Shown: in pieces, positions 26,684 to 37,200 of the stretch
How positions within the stretch are numbered: position 1 is the stretch's first letter
Layout of the letters: each line of letters begins with the position of its first letter
Assembly: GCF_006335145.1 (NCBI RefSeq)
Contig: NZ_VDMN01000001.1
Location: forward strand, 1,302,001-1,366,000
Length of the DNA stretch: 64,000 nt
Direction: 5' to 3'
From: Aliirhizobium smilacinae
Lineage (GTDB): Bacteria; Pseudomonadota; Alphaproteobacteria; Rhizobiales; Rhizobiaceae
Made by a program: the position numbers and the translations under genes
Notes under the pieces: model-generated
Told to the model about the DNA's origin: nothing
Seen by the model: only the letters and a program-made list of their open reading frames with translations
Databases searched by the model: none

Positions 26684-29600
26684 TTGCAGGTGAAGTTCAG
26701 GCAGCCGCAACAACTAATCTGGCAGAACATCATTGCCTCGAATCCAATCTCCCTGCTTGTGGCGCTGACGATTTCGCTCTGCATCTTCGCGGTCGCGATA
26801 GGTCTTGACCGACGCAACACCGAATCGGGGCACGCCGCCCTGCGCGCGGATGTGGAAAACACTGCGTCGGCCATGACGCGCAATCTGACAGGGCGCATCG
26901 AGAGCGATATCAAGGACGCAAAGGCGCTGGCCCAACGCCTCATTCGCGAACAGAATGCGACTTCCGAGCATCTTCGCCATGTGATCGAGGCGACGTTCGA
27001 GAATCACCCGCATTTTTCCGCAGTAGCACTGGCGCCAAATCTTGCAATATCGCAGATCCACACGCCCGAAGGCATTTCGAGCATTGGCGGACCGCTGCCC
27101 TTCAATATAGAGCGGCTCGGCGACGATCTGACGGGAGCCAACGACAAAACATCGCCGATCATCGTGACCGGTTCGCAGGAAAATCACCTGACACTGATCG
27201 TCCCGATCACGCTAGACGAGAAAACGCTTCACCAGCCATGGGGCGCCATCGCAATCATCATCGACAAGGCGGAGCTTCTGAGGGAAGCGGGCATGTTGGT
27301 AGATGGCAATGCGGCCCGACCTAGTCCGGTCGATCTTACCAACGTGAATTTCTCGCTGCGGGACAAAGCCAAACCTGACTATCTGGCGTTTCTTGGTGAC
27401 GATACCGTGGACAGCCAGTCGCCGTTGACCAGGGCGCTGGACGTTGCTGGCTCACGCTGGGACCTTGCCGTTGCGCCCAAAAGCGGTTGGACGGCGGCCC
27501 CACCCAACCAGAGCCATTTCCGACTTTTTCTTGCTTTCGGGGCGGTGGTGGTCATCGTGCCGATCTTCGTGGCGACCGGACTGCTTTCGGAACGAAACCG
27601 CAATATCGCCGAACTGAAGACACGCGAAACCAGCCTGTTAGACCTTTCGCAGCGTTTCAACCTTGCAATGGAAGCCTCCAATATCGGCATCTGGGAAGTG
27701 AGCGGCGACGGATTGCAGCTTTTCCTCGATCGGCGGGCCAGGATGCTTCACGGCGTGAACTCTCCCCAGGATGTTCAGCGCCTGAAGGGCCTGCTGCAAC
27801 TGGTCGTGGCCGAAGATCGGGTCAAGGCGGAAGCCCATTTCATGAAATGGGCGCGACTCTACGAATCTTGCAGCGAAACCTATCGCATCACCCTGCCGGG
27901 CGGCCAGATCCGCCACCTGAGATCGGCCGGCGCGCGTTACGAAAACATCGACGGCAGCCAGCGCATGACCGGAATCGTCTGGGACGTGACGGCCGACATG
28001 CTGATGGCGCAAACGCTGCGCGACTCAAAGGCGAATACCGAAGTGAAGAATGCAGAGCTCGAACTTGCGCTGGACGAGTTGTCGAGCCGCGAACGAGAGC
28101 TCGAGGAATTGTCCGGCAAGCTGGATCTGGCGCTTGCTTCCTACGGCTGCGGCATATGGGAATATACGCCCGGGCTCGGCACGGAGACCTGGGATGCGCG
28201 CATGTGCCAGCTCTACGGCGTCCCGTTCACCAACGGCGTCGTGGCCCAGGAGCGGTGGCTTAACCTGCTTTTGCCGGAGGACCGGCCGATCGCGATCAAT
28301 GCATCGAGAGCGTATCTGAGCGGACAGACGAAAGAAGCGCTGGTAGTTCGCGTGCCACAGACGGACGGCACGATCCGTTACGTGCGCTCCGTCGGCCAGT
28401 TGCATGTCGGCAAGGATGGCTCGAAAAAGCTCATCGGGCTGGCCTTCGACGTGACAAAGGACACGGCGCTGACCGTCGAACTGCAAAAGGCCAAGACCGA
28501 GGCCGACGCAAAGAACAACGAGCTTGAAATGGCCAAGAGTCGGATCGAGCACAATGCGCTTCACGATCCGCTGACGCATCTCGCCAACCGACGCAAGCTC
28601 GACATCGAACTGGATGCACTGTCACGCTCTGCGGGAAGGCGGAAATTCGCCCTGCTGCACCTCGATCTCGACCGCTTCAAGCAGATCAACGACACGCTGG
28701 GACATGCCGCGGGCGACGCCATGCTTGTGCATGCCTCGAAAATCCTGACACGAAACATCACCGAAAAGGACCTCGTGGCGCGGATCGGTGGGGACGAATT
28801 CGTTATTCTCGTGCATGACCAGGCCAGCTCCAAGGATCTTGCGCAGCTTGCGGCGCGGATCATTTCCGAGTTCCGCCAGCCGCTCGATTTCGACGGGTTC
28901 TCCTGCCGCTGCGGCGTGTCGATCGGCATTGCCGAGGCCAATGGCAGCCATGTCGATGCGCGCCGCATTCTCGTTAACGCCGATTTGGCGCTCTACCGGG
29001 CCAAGGGCATGGGGCGCAACCGCTTCGAATTCTTCACGCAGAACCTGCATGCGGAAATCATCGACCACAAGCGGACGGCAGACGAGCTGCTGGCCGCCAT
29101 CGAAAACCACGAGTTTACCGCCTGGTACCAGCCACAGCTCAACGCGACCAACAATCAGCTGACGGGTGTCGAGGCGCTGATCCGCTGGCGGCACCCCCGC
29201 CGCGGGTTACTGGCTCCGGACCAGTTCCTGAAGATCGCCGACGACCTGAACGTGACGGCAACGCTCGACCAGATCGTGCTGGAAACGGTGCTGAAGGACA
29301 AGATGCGCTGGGCCGCCATGGGTGTTGCCGTTCCCAGGGTTTCGGTCAACGTGTCATCGAGACGGCTGCATGACGAACATCTGATCGACATGCTGCGCGG
29401 CCTGCAGATCAGTCCCGGCGAGATCGCCTTCGAACTGGTGGAATCGATCTTCCTAGATGACGGCGACAGTGCCGTGATCGCCAATCTGGACAGGATCAAG
29501 GAACTCGGCATCGATGTGGAAATCGACGATTTCGGCACCGGACACACCTCGATCGTCAGCCTGCTGAGGCTGAAGCCGAAGCGGCTGAAGATCGACAAGC

Positions 29601-29839
29601 AACTGGTGCTGCCGATCCTTCATTCGCCGCAGGAGCTGGCGCTTGTGAGGTCGATCATCGACATCGCCCGATCGCTCGGCCTCGAAACGGTGGCGGAAGG
29701 CGTCGAGACCTTCGAGCATGCAAACCTGCTGGAAAAACTAGGCTGCGACCTCTTACAGGGTTATGCCTTCGCCCGCCCCCTGCCCTTCGACGACTTCACG
29801 GCGAGGGCACAGGAAGGATGGCGGAGGTCGGTGGCCTGA
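26684..29839 (+). CDS. CHASE-like sensor, PAS, GGDEF and EAL cyclic-di-GMP protein
   Basis: A 1051-residue membrane-bound cyclic-di-GMP enzyme. Order: TM1 (about 20-42), a periplasmic sensor of about 220 residues resembling a CHASE domain, TM2 (about 280-300, FLAFGAVVVIVPIFVATGLL), two PAS-like domains (about 330-440 and 480-600) each followed by a coiled coil, GGDEF (about 630-785) and EAL (about 800-1045). Both output domains look complete: GGDEF in RIGGDEFVIL, EAL in VEALIRWRHP, NVSSRRL, ELVES, DDFGTG and KIDKQ. It may therefore both make and degrade the messenger. The start is a TTG at 26684 or GTG at 26690, both behind GGAAGG. The 288 bp upstream are AT-rich. Confidence 0.92.
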   Translation: MQVKFRQPQQLIWQNIIASNPISLLVALTISLCIFAVAIGLDRRNTESGHAALRADVENTASAMTRNLTGRIESDIKDAKALAQRLIREQNATSEHLRHVIEATFENHPHFSAVALAPNLAISQIHTPEGISSIGGPLPFNIERLGDDLTGANDKTSPIIVTGSQENHLTLIVPITLDEKTLHQPWGAIAIIIDKAELLREAGMLVDGNAARPSPVDLTNVNFSLRDKAKPDYLAFLGDDTVDSQSPLTRALDVAGSRWDLAVAPKSGWTAAPPNQSHFRLFLAFGAVVVIVPIFVATGLLSERNRNIAELKTRETSLLDLSQRFNLAMEASNIGIWEVSGDGLQLFLDRRARMLHGVNSPQDVQRLKGLLQLVVAEDRVKAEAHFMKWARLYESCSETYRITLPGGQIRHLRSAGARYENIDGSQRMTGIVWDVTADMLMAQTLRDSKANTEVKNAELELALDELSSRERELEELSGKLDLALASYGCGIWEYTPGLGTETWDARMCQLYGVPFTNGVVAQERWLNLLLPEDRPIAINASRAYLSGQTKEALVVRVPQTDGTIRYVRSVGQLHVGKDGSKKLIGLAFDVTKDTALTVELQKAKTEADAKNNELEMAKSRIEHNALHDPLTHLANRRKLDIELDALSRSAGRRKFALLHLDLDRFKQINDTLGHAAGDAMLVHASKILTRNITEKDLVARIGGDEFVILVHDQASSKDLAQLAARIISEFRQPLDFDGFSCRCGVSIGIAEANGSHVDARRILVNADLALYRAKGMGRNRFEFFTQNLHAEIIDHKRTADELLAAIENHEFTAWYQPQLNATNNQLTGVEALIRWRHPRRGLLAPDQFLKIADDLNVTATLDQIVLETVLKDKMRWAAMGVAVPRVSVNVSSRRLHDEHLIDMLRGLQISPGEIAFELVESIFLDDGDSAVIANLDRIKELGIDVEIDDFGTGHTSIVSLLRLKPKRLKIDKQLVLPILHSPQELALVRSIIDIARSLGLETVAEGVETFEHANLLEKLGCDLLQGYAFARPLPFDDFTARAQEGWRRSVA

Positions 29840-29984
29840 GCGACCATGCTACCGTCAATTGACCGGAGTGTTCACCTGACCGGTACCGGTCGGGCGCAAG
29901 AAAGGCTTGTCCGCGCCCGGGCTTTTGCCTAAGAAAGCCTCGATAAAAACGGCGATATCCGCGCCCCGCAGCCAGGCAGCTTCC

Positions 29985-31082
29985 ATGTCCCACAATACGT
30001 TCGGCCATCTTTTCCGCGTTACGACCTGGGGCGAGAGCCATGGCCCGTCACTCGGTTGCGTCGTCGACGGCTGCCCTCCCGGACTTCGTTTCACCCATGC
30101 AGACATCCAGGCCTGGATGGACAAGCGCAAGCCCGGCCAGTCCCGTTTCGTCACCCAGCGGCGTGAAGACGATATCGTCAAGGTTCTCTCCGGCGTGATG
30201 ATCGACGAGGACGGCGAGACGATGATCTCGACCGGCACGCCGATCTCGATGCTGATCGAAAACACCGACCAGCGCTCAAAGGATTACGGCGAGATTGCCC
30301 AGCGTTATCGCCCCGGCCATGCCGACTATACCTATGATGTCAAATACGGGATCCGCGACTATCGCGGTGGCGGACGTTCATCGGCCCGTGAGACGGCGGC
30401 CCGCGTGGCGGCCGGCAGCATCGCCCGGCTTGTCGTGCCCGGCGTGAAGGTTCGCGGCGCGCTGGTACAGATCGGCAAGCACAAGATCAATCGCCAAAAC
30501 TGGGACGGGGACCAGATCGACCAGAATCCGTTCTTCTGCCCCGATCCGCAGATGGTCCCCGTCTGGGAAGACTATCTCGACGGCATCCGGAAATCCGGCT
30601 CCTCGATCGGCGCCGTCGTCGAGGTGATTGCCGAAGGTGTTCCGGCGGGTCTTGGCGCGCCGATTTACGGCAAGCTAGACCAGGACATCGCCTCGTTGCT
30701 GATGTCGATCAATGCGGTCAAGGGCGTCGAGATCGGCGAAGGCTTTGCGTCCGCGGAACTGACCGGCGAAGAAAATGCCGACGAGATGCGGATGGGCAAT
30801 GACGGCAAGCCGCTCTTCCTGTCCAACCATGCCGGCGGTATCCTCGGCGGCATTTCGACCGGCGAAGCGATCATCGCCCGTTTCGCGATCAAACCGACCT
30901 CCTCGATCCTGACCGAACGCCAGTCGATCGATGCGACCGGTAACAATGTCGATGTCCGCACCAAGGGTCGTCATGACCCCTGCGTCGGCATTCGCGCCGT
31001 GCCGATCGGCGAGGCCATGGTCGCCTGCGCCATTGCAGATCATTATCTTCGCGACCGCGCCCAGACCGGTCGCCTGAAATAG
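29985..31082 (+). CDS. aroC: Chorismate synthase
   Basis: Chorismate synthase converts EPSP to chorismate with reduced FMN, the last common step of aromatic amino acid synthesis. It is 365 residues from ATG 29985 ([20 protein letters not shown]). The three signatures are visible: [37 protein letters not shown], and [18 protein letters not shown] longer frame from 29907 lacks family similarity in its extension. ribB follows after 10 bp. Confidence 0.97.
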   Translation: MSHNTFGHLFRVTTWGESHGPSLGCVVDGCPPGLRFTHADIQAWMDKRKPGQSRFVTQRREDDIVKVLSGVMIDEDGETMISTGTPISMLIENTDQRSKDYGEIAQRYRPGHADYTYDVKYGIRDYRGGGRSSARETAARVAAGSIARLVVPGVKVRGALVQIGKHKINRQNWDGDQIDQNPFFCPDPQMVPVWEDYLDGIRKSGSSIGAVVEVIAEGVPAGLGAPIYGKLDQDIASLLMSINAVKGVEIGEGFASAELTGEENADEMRMGNDGKPLFLSNHAGGILGGISTGEAIIARFAIKPTSSILTERQSIDATGNNVDVRTKGRHDPCVGIRAVPIGEAMVACAIADHYLRDRAQTGRLK

Positions 31083-31092
31083 GATTATCATC

Positions 31093-32193
31093 ATGGCCTA
31101 CGATCAGAAGCATGTCGTCGATGCCCTCCGCGCTTTCGAAGCCGGCGAGATCGTCGTGGTCACCGATGACGACGACCGGGAAAACGAGGGGGACCTGATC
31201 GTCGCCGCCGTGCATTGCACGCCGGACAAGATGGCCTTCATCGTGCGCCACACATCCGGCATCGTCTGTGCCCCGATGCCACGTGAAGAAGCCAAGCGGC
31301 TGAACCTCAACGCCATGGTTGCCGAAAACGACAGTGCCCACACGACGGCCTTCACCGTCACCGTCGATTTCAAGCATGGCACGACGACCGGTATTTCCGC
31401 CGACGACCGGACGCTGACGGTGCGCAACCTTGCCAATCCCAATGCCGGCCCTTCCGACTTCGTCCGTCCCGGCCATATCTTCCCGCTGATTTCCCGCGAG
31501 GGCGGCGTGTTGATGCGTTCCGGCCATACGGAAGCGGCCGTCGATCTCTGCCGGCTTGCCAATCTGCCGCCGATCGGCGTGATCTCCGAACTCGTCAACG
31601 ATGACGGCACAGTGATGCGCGGCCAGCAGGTGGCGGAATTTGCCGTCAAGCACGCGCTGAAGCAGGTTTCCGTTGCGGATCTGATCGCCTACCGGCAGCG
31701 CAAGGAAACGCTGATCGAATTGAAGTCATCCTTTGACGTGACGACCCCGAACGGAAAAGCCAAGGCGCATGCCTATTCGCTGCCCTGGGATCCGATGCAG
31801 CATGTCGCCGTCATCTTCGGCGACATCCGTGACGGCGTCGATATTCCGGTCCGCCTGCATCTCGAAAACGTGGCGCAGGACGTGTTTGGCGCGGAACGTT
31901 CGGTCGAACGCTACATGCGGATGATCGAAAAGGAAGGCCGCGGCGTCATCATCTATCTGCGCGAAGGGTCCGTCGGCGTCGGCCAGACGGACACCGGCCG
32001 CAAGGTGCGACAGGGCCAGGAAGCCCATGCCGAAGCCCAGGCACGCGAAAGCGAATGGCTGGAGATCGGGCTTGGCGCCCAGATTCTAAAAGATCTCGGC
32101 GTTTCCTCGATCAAGCTTCTGACCCGCAGCGAACGACACTATGTCGGCCTCGAAGGTTTCGGCATCCGGATTGCCGAGACGGTGATCTGCTGA
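31093..32193 (+). CDS. ribB: 3,4-dihydroxy-2-butanone 4-phosphate synthase with degenerate RibA-like domain
   Basis: RibB makes 3,4-dihydroxy-2-butanone 4-phosphate from ribulose 5-phosphate for riboflavin. Residues about 1-205 form a complete RibB domain with the acidic loop VVTDDDDRENEGDLIVAA, HTSGIVCAPM and LVNDDGTVMRGQQVAEFA. Residues about 215-366 align in layout with GTP cyclohydrolase II (VRLHLENVAQDVFG, EGRGVIIYLRE, GAQILKDLGVSSIKLLT), but the three zinc-ligand cysteines are missing and the catalytic region is altered. This domain should therefore be inactive as RibA, and a separate RibA is expected elsewhere. It is 366 residues. Confidence 0.93.
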   Translation: MAYDQKHVVDALRAFEAGEIVVVTDDDDRENEGDLIVAAVHCTPDKMAFIVRHTSGIVCAPMPREEAKRLNLNAMVAENDSAHTTAFTVTVDFKHGTTTGISADDRTLTVRNLANPNAGPSDFVRPGHIFPLISREGGVLMRSGHTEAAVDLCRLANLPPIGVISELVNDDGTVMRGQQVAEFAVKHALKQVSVADLIAYRQRKETLIELKSSFDVTTPNGKAKAHAYSLPWDPMQHVAVIFGDIRDGVDIPVRLHLENVAQDVFGAERSVERYMRMIEKEGRGVIIYLREGSVGVGQTDTGRKVRQGQEAHAEAQARESEWLEIGLGAQILKDLGVSSIKLLTRSERHYVGLEGFGIRIAETVIC

Positions 32194-32216
32194 CCGTTAA
32201 AATCACGGCCCCCTAG

Positions 32217-32228
32217 AATCATATGATT
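32217..32228. promoter_or_regulatory. Perfect 12-bp palindrome upstream of brnT
   Basis: AATCATATGATT, a perfect palindrome 65 bp before brnT, is a possible operator. A second imperfect one, TTCGT-GT-ACGAA (32279-32290), ends 2 bp before the brnT start codon. BrnA-type antitoxins repress their own promoter by binding palindromes, so either could be the site; assignment is a guess. Confidence 0.3.
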
Positions 32229-32292
32229 GTAACGCTTTTCGTTTCGTCGGATCGTCGCTCGTTGTCGAGCGGCAATTTTTCGTGTACGAATA

Positions 32293-32568
32293 ATGGTCAG
32301 ATTTGTTTGGGATGAGATAAAGCGACAGAAAAACATCGCGCTGCACGGCTTGGATTTTGCCGTTGCGGCTGCAGAGTTCGATTTCAAGGAAGCCTTGATC
32401 GAGCCTGGCTATCCTGGGAGAGATGGTCGTCACCGATTTATGGCCATAGGACCTTTAGGTGACGATCTGACAACTATTGTTTTCTCAAGGCTTGGAAACG
32501 AAGCTATTTCAATCATCAGCTTCCGGCGCGCGAGCCGGAGTGAAAGGAGACGTTATGCAGAAACCTGA
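32293..32568 (+). CDS. brnT: BrnT family toxin
   Basis: BrnT is a RelE-fold ribonuclease toxin of the type II BrnTA system first described in Brucella. It is 91 residues with the family pattern VRFVWDEIKRQKNIALHGLDFAVAAAEFD near the start and RMAIG-like RFMAIGPLGDDLTTIVFSRLGNEAISIISFRRASRSERRRY at the end; the C-terminal Arg-rich stretch supplies likely catalytic residues. It overlaps the antitoxin gene by 14 nt, in the usual toxin-first order. It sits just after ribB and before a convergent oxidoreductase gene. Confidence 0.93.
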   Translation: MVRFVWDEIKRQKNIALHGLDFAVAAAEFDFKEALIEPGYPGRDGRHRFMAIGPLGDDLTTIVFSRLGNEAISIISFRRASRSERRRYAET

Positions 32569-32878
32569 ACCACGTTTCCGAGAGCTTACCGATGAAGAAG
32601 AGGCACGGATTCAGAAGGCCGCAAAGGAAGACCCGGATAATCCGCCGCTGACCGACGAAAAATTGGCACGTATGCGGCCGGCACGCGAAGTCATGCCGAT
32701 GGAATTCTTCGAAGCAATCGACGAGATGCGCAAGGCCCGTGGCCGGCCAAAGATCGAGGCGCCCAAGGTCGCGGTGACGCTGAGGCTCGATCCCGACGTG
32801 CTCGACAAGTTCAAGTCATCGGGCAAAGATTGGCGCGGCCGTATGGCCGAAGAGCTGCGCAAGGCAGCAGGGCTCTGA
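32555..32878 (+). CDS. brnA: BrnA family antitoxin
   Basis: BrnA neutralises BrnT and represses the operon. It is 107 residues from the ATG at 32555, preceded by GAAAGGAG 6 nt upstream. The N-terminal half is acidic and probably contacts the toxin (FRELTDEEEARIQKAAKEDPDNPPLTDEKLARMRPA). The C-terminal half is a ribbon-helix-helix DNA-binding domain (KVAVTLRLDPDVLDKFKSSGKDWRGRMAEELRKAAG). The pair appears intact. Confidence 0.93.
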   Translation: MQKPEPRFRELTDEEEARIQKAAKEDPDNPPLTDEKLARMRPAREVMPMEFFEAIDEMRKARGRPKIEAPKVAVTLRLDPDVLDKFKSSGKDWRGRMAEELRKAAGL

Positions 32879-32884
32879 GCAAAC

Positions 32885-33883
32885 TCAACGCGCGTTGGCT
32901 AGGATCGCCTCGATCAGGCGGTGTGCCTTCAAGGCATCGTCTCCCGTGACCCGAAGCGTCTCGACACCCCTGATCGCAGCGAGAAAATTGCCGATCAGTG
33001 CACGGTGCATTTCATGGCCAAAGGCCATCGGGTCGGCGCCGGTGCCGATCGATCTTTCTCCGCCGAAACTCGCCACCGTTCCATCCATGAACGAGGCTTC
33101 CAGCGTATCGCCGGACAGCACCGCCGTGCCCTTCGTGCCGATCAGTTCGATGCGTTCCGGCAGGCCGGGATAGGCGCAGGTCGTGGCATTGAGCGTGCCG
33201 ATCGCGCCACTTTCAAAGGAGAGTGTTGCCGTCACCAGATCTTCGGTTTCCATCGCATGGATGGGGGTGGTCCGGACGAAGGAAAAGACGTCTTTCGGCT
33301 CTCCCGCATAGCTGAGCAGCAGATCGATCGTGTGGATGGCCTGTGTCAGCAGAACCCCGCCGCCATCTCGCGCACGCGTGCCCCTGCCCTCGACATCGTA
33401 ATAGCTCTGCGGCCGCCAGTTGCGGATTGCGGCGGACGCCTCGACCAATTCGCCGAGCCGGCCGGTGCGGACGATAAGGTCGAGCGCAAGCGCCGCCGGC
33501 CGAAACCGGTTCTGCAACACCATGCCCAACATCACGCCCGCTTGCGCTGCCGTGTCGACGATTGCCTCAGAGCGTTCGATGCTGATGTCGAGCGGTTTTT
33601 CCAGAAGGATATGTTTGCCGGATTGAGCCGCACGCTGCACCAGTTCCAGATGGCTTGCCGGCGGCGTCAGGATTAGAACGGCGTCGATCGCCCGGCTGTC
33701 GAAGATCGCATCCAGGTCTTCGACGACGGGGATGGAATATTGTGCTGCAAAAGCGTCGCGACGCGCCGCCGTCGGGCTATAGGCCGCCAGGCATTCGACC
33801 TCTTCTGAAAGGTCGAGCAACGCTCGGGCGTGGTGTCCCGCCGCCATGCCGAGACCAATAATCGCCACCCGTAACTTGCTCAT
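32885..33883 (-). CDS. Gfo/Idh/MocA family oxidoreductase
   Basis: A 332-residue NAD(P)-dependent sugar or inositol dehydrogenase-like protein. The Rossmann motif VAIIGLGMAAGHHARAL opens the protein, HILLEKPLDIS carries the conserved EKP of the family, and the C-terminal half (VEASAAIRNWRPQSYYDVEGRGTRARDGGGVLLTQAIHTIDLLLS) is the alpha/beta domain with the catalytic His in QAIHTIDLL. The ATG at 33883 is chosen over 33958 since the family begins directly with the Rossmann fold. The substrate cannot be assigned; neighbours do not form a sugar pathway with it. Confidence 0.88.
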   Translation of the reverse strand: MSKLRVAIIGLGMAAGHHARALLDLSEEVECLAAYSPTAARRDAFAAQYSIPVVEDLDAIFDSRAIDAVLILTPPASHLELVQRAAQSGKHILLEKPLDISIERSEAIVDTAAQAGVMLGMVLQNRFRPAALALDLIVRTGRLGELVEASAAIRNWRPQSYYDVEGRGTRARDGGGVLLTQAIHTIDLLLSYAGEPKDVFSFVRTTPIHAMETEDLVTATLSFESGAIGTLNATTCAYPGLPERIELIGTKGTAVLSGDTLEASFMDGTVASFGGERSIGTGADPMAFGHEMHRALIGNFLAAIRGVETLRVTGDDALKAHRLIEAILANAR

Positions 33884-34204
33884 GCCATGCCTCTCCCGAA
33901 ATGCTGCAGGTAGAGACTTAACCGGTTCATGTCCTTTTTGCGAAGCCGAAAACATCATTCGCTACGCAGGATCGGACGTGGCGAATGGACGCCTGCGATG
34001 AAGGTGTATCGAAACGCCACTCCTCACATCGGCCGTTGATTGCTGTTGCGCTTCAATATCTTCGGCATCAGGGGCGGCGATGCATCCACCGCGATAGGCC
34101 TGATCGCAACAATTTTATCGGAACCGCCTCGGCTGCCCGGCAGTTAGACCACGAACTTCGTGGCTTCGATCGATGGCCCCAACCCTAAAAGGCAGGCAGA
34201 ACCG
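33884..34204. other. Divergent intergenic region before glgE
   Basis: About 320 bp between the minus-strand oxidoreductase and the plus-strand glgE operon. I see no gene. Both promoters must lie here, but I found no clear -35/-10 pair or operator. Confidence 0.4.
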
Positions 34205-37200
34205 ATGAACACGCGACCGCAATTTGCATCCCGCACATCCCTTACCGACCTGCCGCCGCAGATCTATTATGTGCATCCGCTTGCGCTGAAAGGCGCCGAT
34301 GCTTGGCGTGAGGTTTTCGCCCATGCGCGAGACCTCGGTTTCGATACCGTGCTTTCCGGCCCTCTGTTCGAGCGTGGAGACAAGGCGAGCATTTTCACGA
34401 CGCGGAATTTCGGCCAGCTTGATCCGGCGCTTGGACTTGGGGACGATCCGAACGAAGCCATCGCCTCGCTCGTCACCGCTGCGCGGGACCATGACTTGAA
34501 ATTCATGCTCGACCTCGTGATCGACCAGGTTGCAGCCGATCGGGAACATGCGCCGCCTGTCGCAGCCGACCCGCGGCTGAAGCCGCAAGAGAGCGGTGCG
34601 CGAAAGATCGATTTTCTGGCGGAGTCGCGACATATCGAAAACTGGCGCGACCGGCTGGTTTCGCTGGCAAATCTCGGGGTTGCCGGTTTTCGCTGCCTCG
34701 GCATCGGCCATATCGCGCCCGAAGCGTGGCACGATCTCATCGCGTTCACCCGCCGGTCGAAGCCAGATGCGGCTTTCATTGCCTGGACACCCGGCAGCTC
34801 CTTTGCCGATCGAAAGGCACTGGCCGGCACCGGCATGGACGGCAGTTTCTCATCGCTCGCATGGTGGGACATGGAGGAGCGCTGGATCATGGACGAGTAC
34901 CAGATCCAGCGGGATCTCGGTTACCAGATCGCCTTCCCCGAAGCGCCGTTTGCCAAACGCATCGCGCATGGAACCGATGGATGCGAAGTGCTGAAACGCA
35001 AAGCGGTTCGCGCGCTGAAACTCGCTTCCACTTTTACCAGCGGTCTTATGATCCCGATGGGCTTCGAATACGGTGCCTCCATTCCGCTCGATCCGCTTTA
35101 TGGCGATGGCTCGGGCCTGCGCGGGCTGAAGGAACAGGGCTCCTACGATCTGTCGGCCGAAATTCGCGAGATTACCGGGGCGACCAACAAGACCGCCGCA
35201 GGTTTTGCGCGGCGGCCGCTGAAACTGGTCTCCGCCAGTCAGGGTCCCGTCGTCGGCCTCTTCCAGACCGACGAAGAGGATAGCCGTGCGTCGGAAAAGA
35301 TGCGCGTCATACTGCTCAACCGCGACCTGAGAAAAACGGCGGCAGCGCCTTTCAACCTTTTGCGCGAGGCCGCCTCTCCCTTCCTGCCGCTGATTGCGCC
35401 CGAGGATGAGACGGAGGTTTTCGACGCGAAACTGAAGCTGAAACCCGGTGAAATCCGCATCTTCGAAGGGTATGTTTCGGAGCCTATCGTCGATGCCGTG
35501 TCGGTACCGAGCGCCGGTGAAGCTGCCGCCACGCCGCGGCTGGCAATCGAGAAGATCACCCCGGCAGTCGATGATGGGCGTTTCGTGGTGAAGCGCGTTG
35601 TCGGCGAAGTGCTGAAGGTGGAGGCCGACATTTTCGGCGACGGTCACGATCCGCTTTCCGCTGCCCTGCTGTTTCGCGCCGCTGATGACGAAGAATGGCA
35701 GGAAGTGCCGATGGCGCTGGTGCTCAACGACCGCTGGCAGGCGGAATTTCCGCTGAAGCGGATGGGCCGGCATGAATTTGCAATCGAAGGCTGGAAGAAC
35801 CCGTTCCAGATCTTTCGTTACGAACTGACCAAGAAAAATGAAGCCGGGCTCGATCTTAGGCTTGAGATCCAGGAAGGCATAAATCTGGTGCTCGATGCGC
35901 TGGACCATACCGATGGGCACCTGAAGCCGCATCTTCAAAAACTGTTCGACACGTTGACGGCAGAGCAGGACAAGCAGCGGACACAGATCCTGTTGCTGGC
36001 GGAAACTGCCGACCTGATGGCGAAGGCGGATCGCCGCCCGCACCGTGTCCGCTCCCAGGTCATCCCGGTCGATGCCGAGCGCATCGGCGCGGGGTTTGCC
36101 AGCTGGTACCAGATCTTTCCGCGCTCGCAGAGCGGCGATCCCGATCGTCACGGCACGTTCGACGATGTGATCGGCCGCTTGCCAGCGATCCGCGAGATGG
36201 GTTTCGACGTGCTCTACTTCCCGCCGATCCACCCGATCGGCAGCACCAATCGCAAGGGCCGAAACAACACGCTGACGCCGGCTCCGAACGATCCGGGCAG
36301 CCCTTATGCGATCGGCTCGGCGGATGGCGGGCATGGCGACATTCATCCCGAACTCGGCACGTTCGAGGATTTTCGCAGGCTCGTCGATGCGGCAGAGGAC
36401 CATGGGCTGGAGATCGCGCTCGACCTCGCCATCCAGGCGTCTCCGGACCACCCGTGGCTGACATCGCATCCCGGCTGGTTCGACTGGCGGCCGGACGGCA
36501 CGATCCGGTATGCGGAAAACCCGCCGAAGAAATACGAGGATATCGTCAATGTCGATTTCTACGCCAAGGAGGCGGTGCCGTCGCTGTGGATCGAGCTGCG
36601 CGACGTGGTGCAGAAATGGGTCGATAATGGCGTCAAACTGTTTCGGGTCGACAATCCGCACACCAAGCCGTTTCCCTTCTGGGAATGGATGATTGCCGAT
36701 ATCCGCTCGCGCCATCCCGATGTGGTATTCCTGTCCGAAGCCTTCACCAAGCCGAAGGTGATGTACCGGCTGGCCAAGGTCGGGTTCTCGCAGTCCTACA
36801 CCTATTTCACCTGGCGTAATGCCAAGTGGGAACTCGAAGAATACATGCGCGAGATCACCACACAGGAGCCGAAAGAGTTCTTCCGGCCGCATTTCTTCGT
36901 CAACACCCACGATATCAACCCGGACTTTCTGCAGAACGCGCCGCGCCCGGCCTATCTGATCCGGGCGGCACTTGCCGCGACGCTGTCCGGCCTATGGGGC
37001 GTCTATAACGGGTTCGAGCTTTGCGAAGGCCGGCCGGATGCCAAGCGCAAGGAATATGCGGATTCGGAGAAATACGAGATCCGCGCCTGGGACCATGACC
37101 GGCCGGGCAATATCAAGGGCGAGATTGCGCTTCTCAACCGCATCCGCCGTGAAAATCCGGCATTGCACTCGCATCTGGGGTTGCAGCTTCTGCCTGCCTG

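Noticed and set aside
34850..36910. A 686-codon open frame antisense to glgE
   Set aside because: Same reason: antisense shadow of a strongly conserved enzyme.
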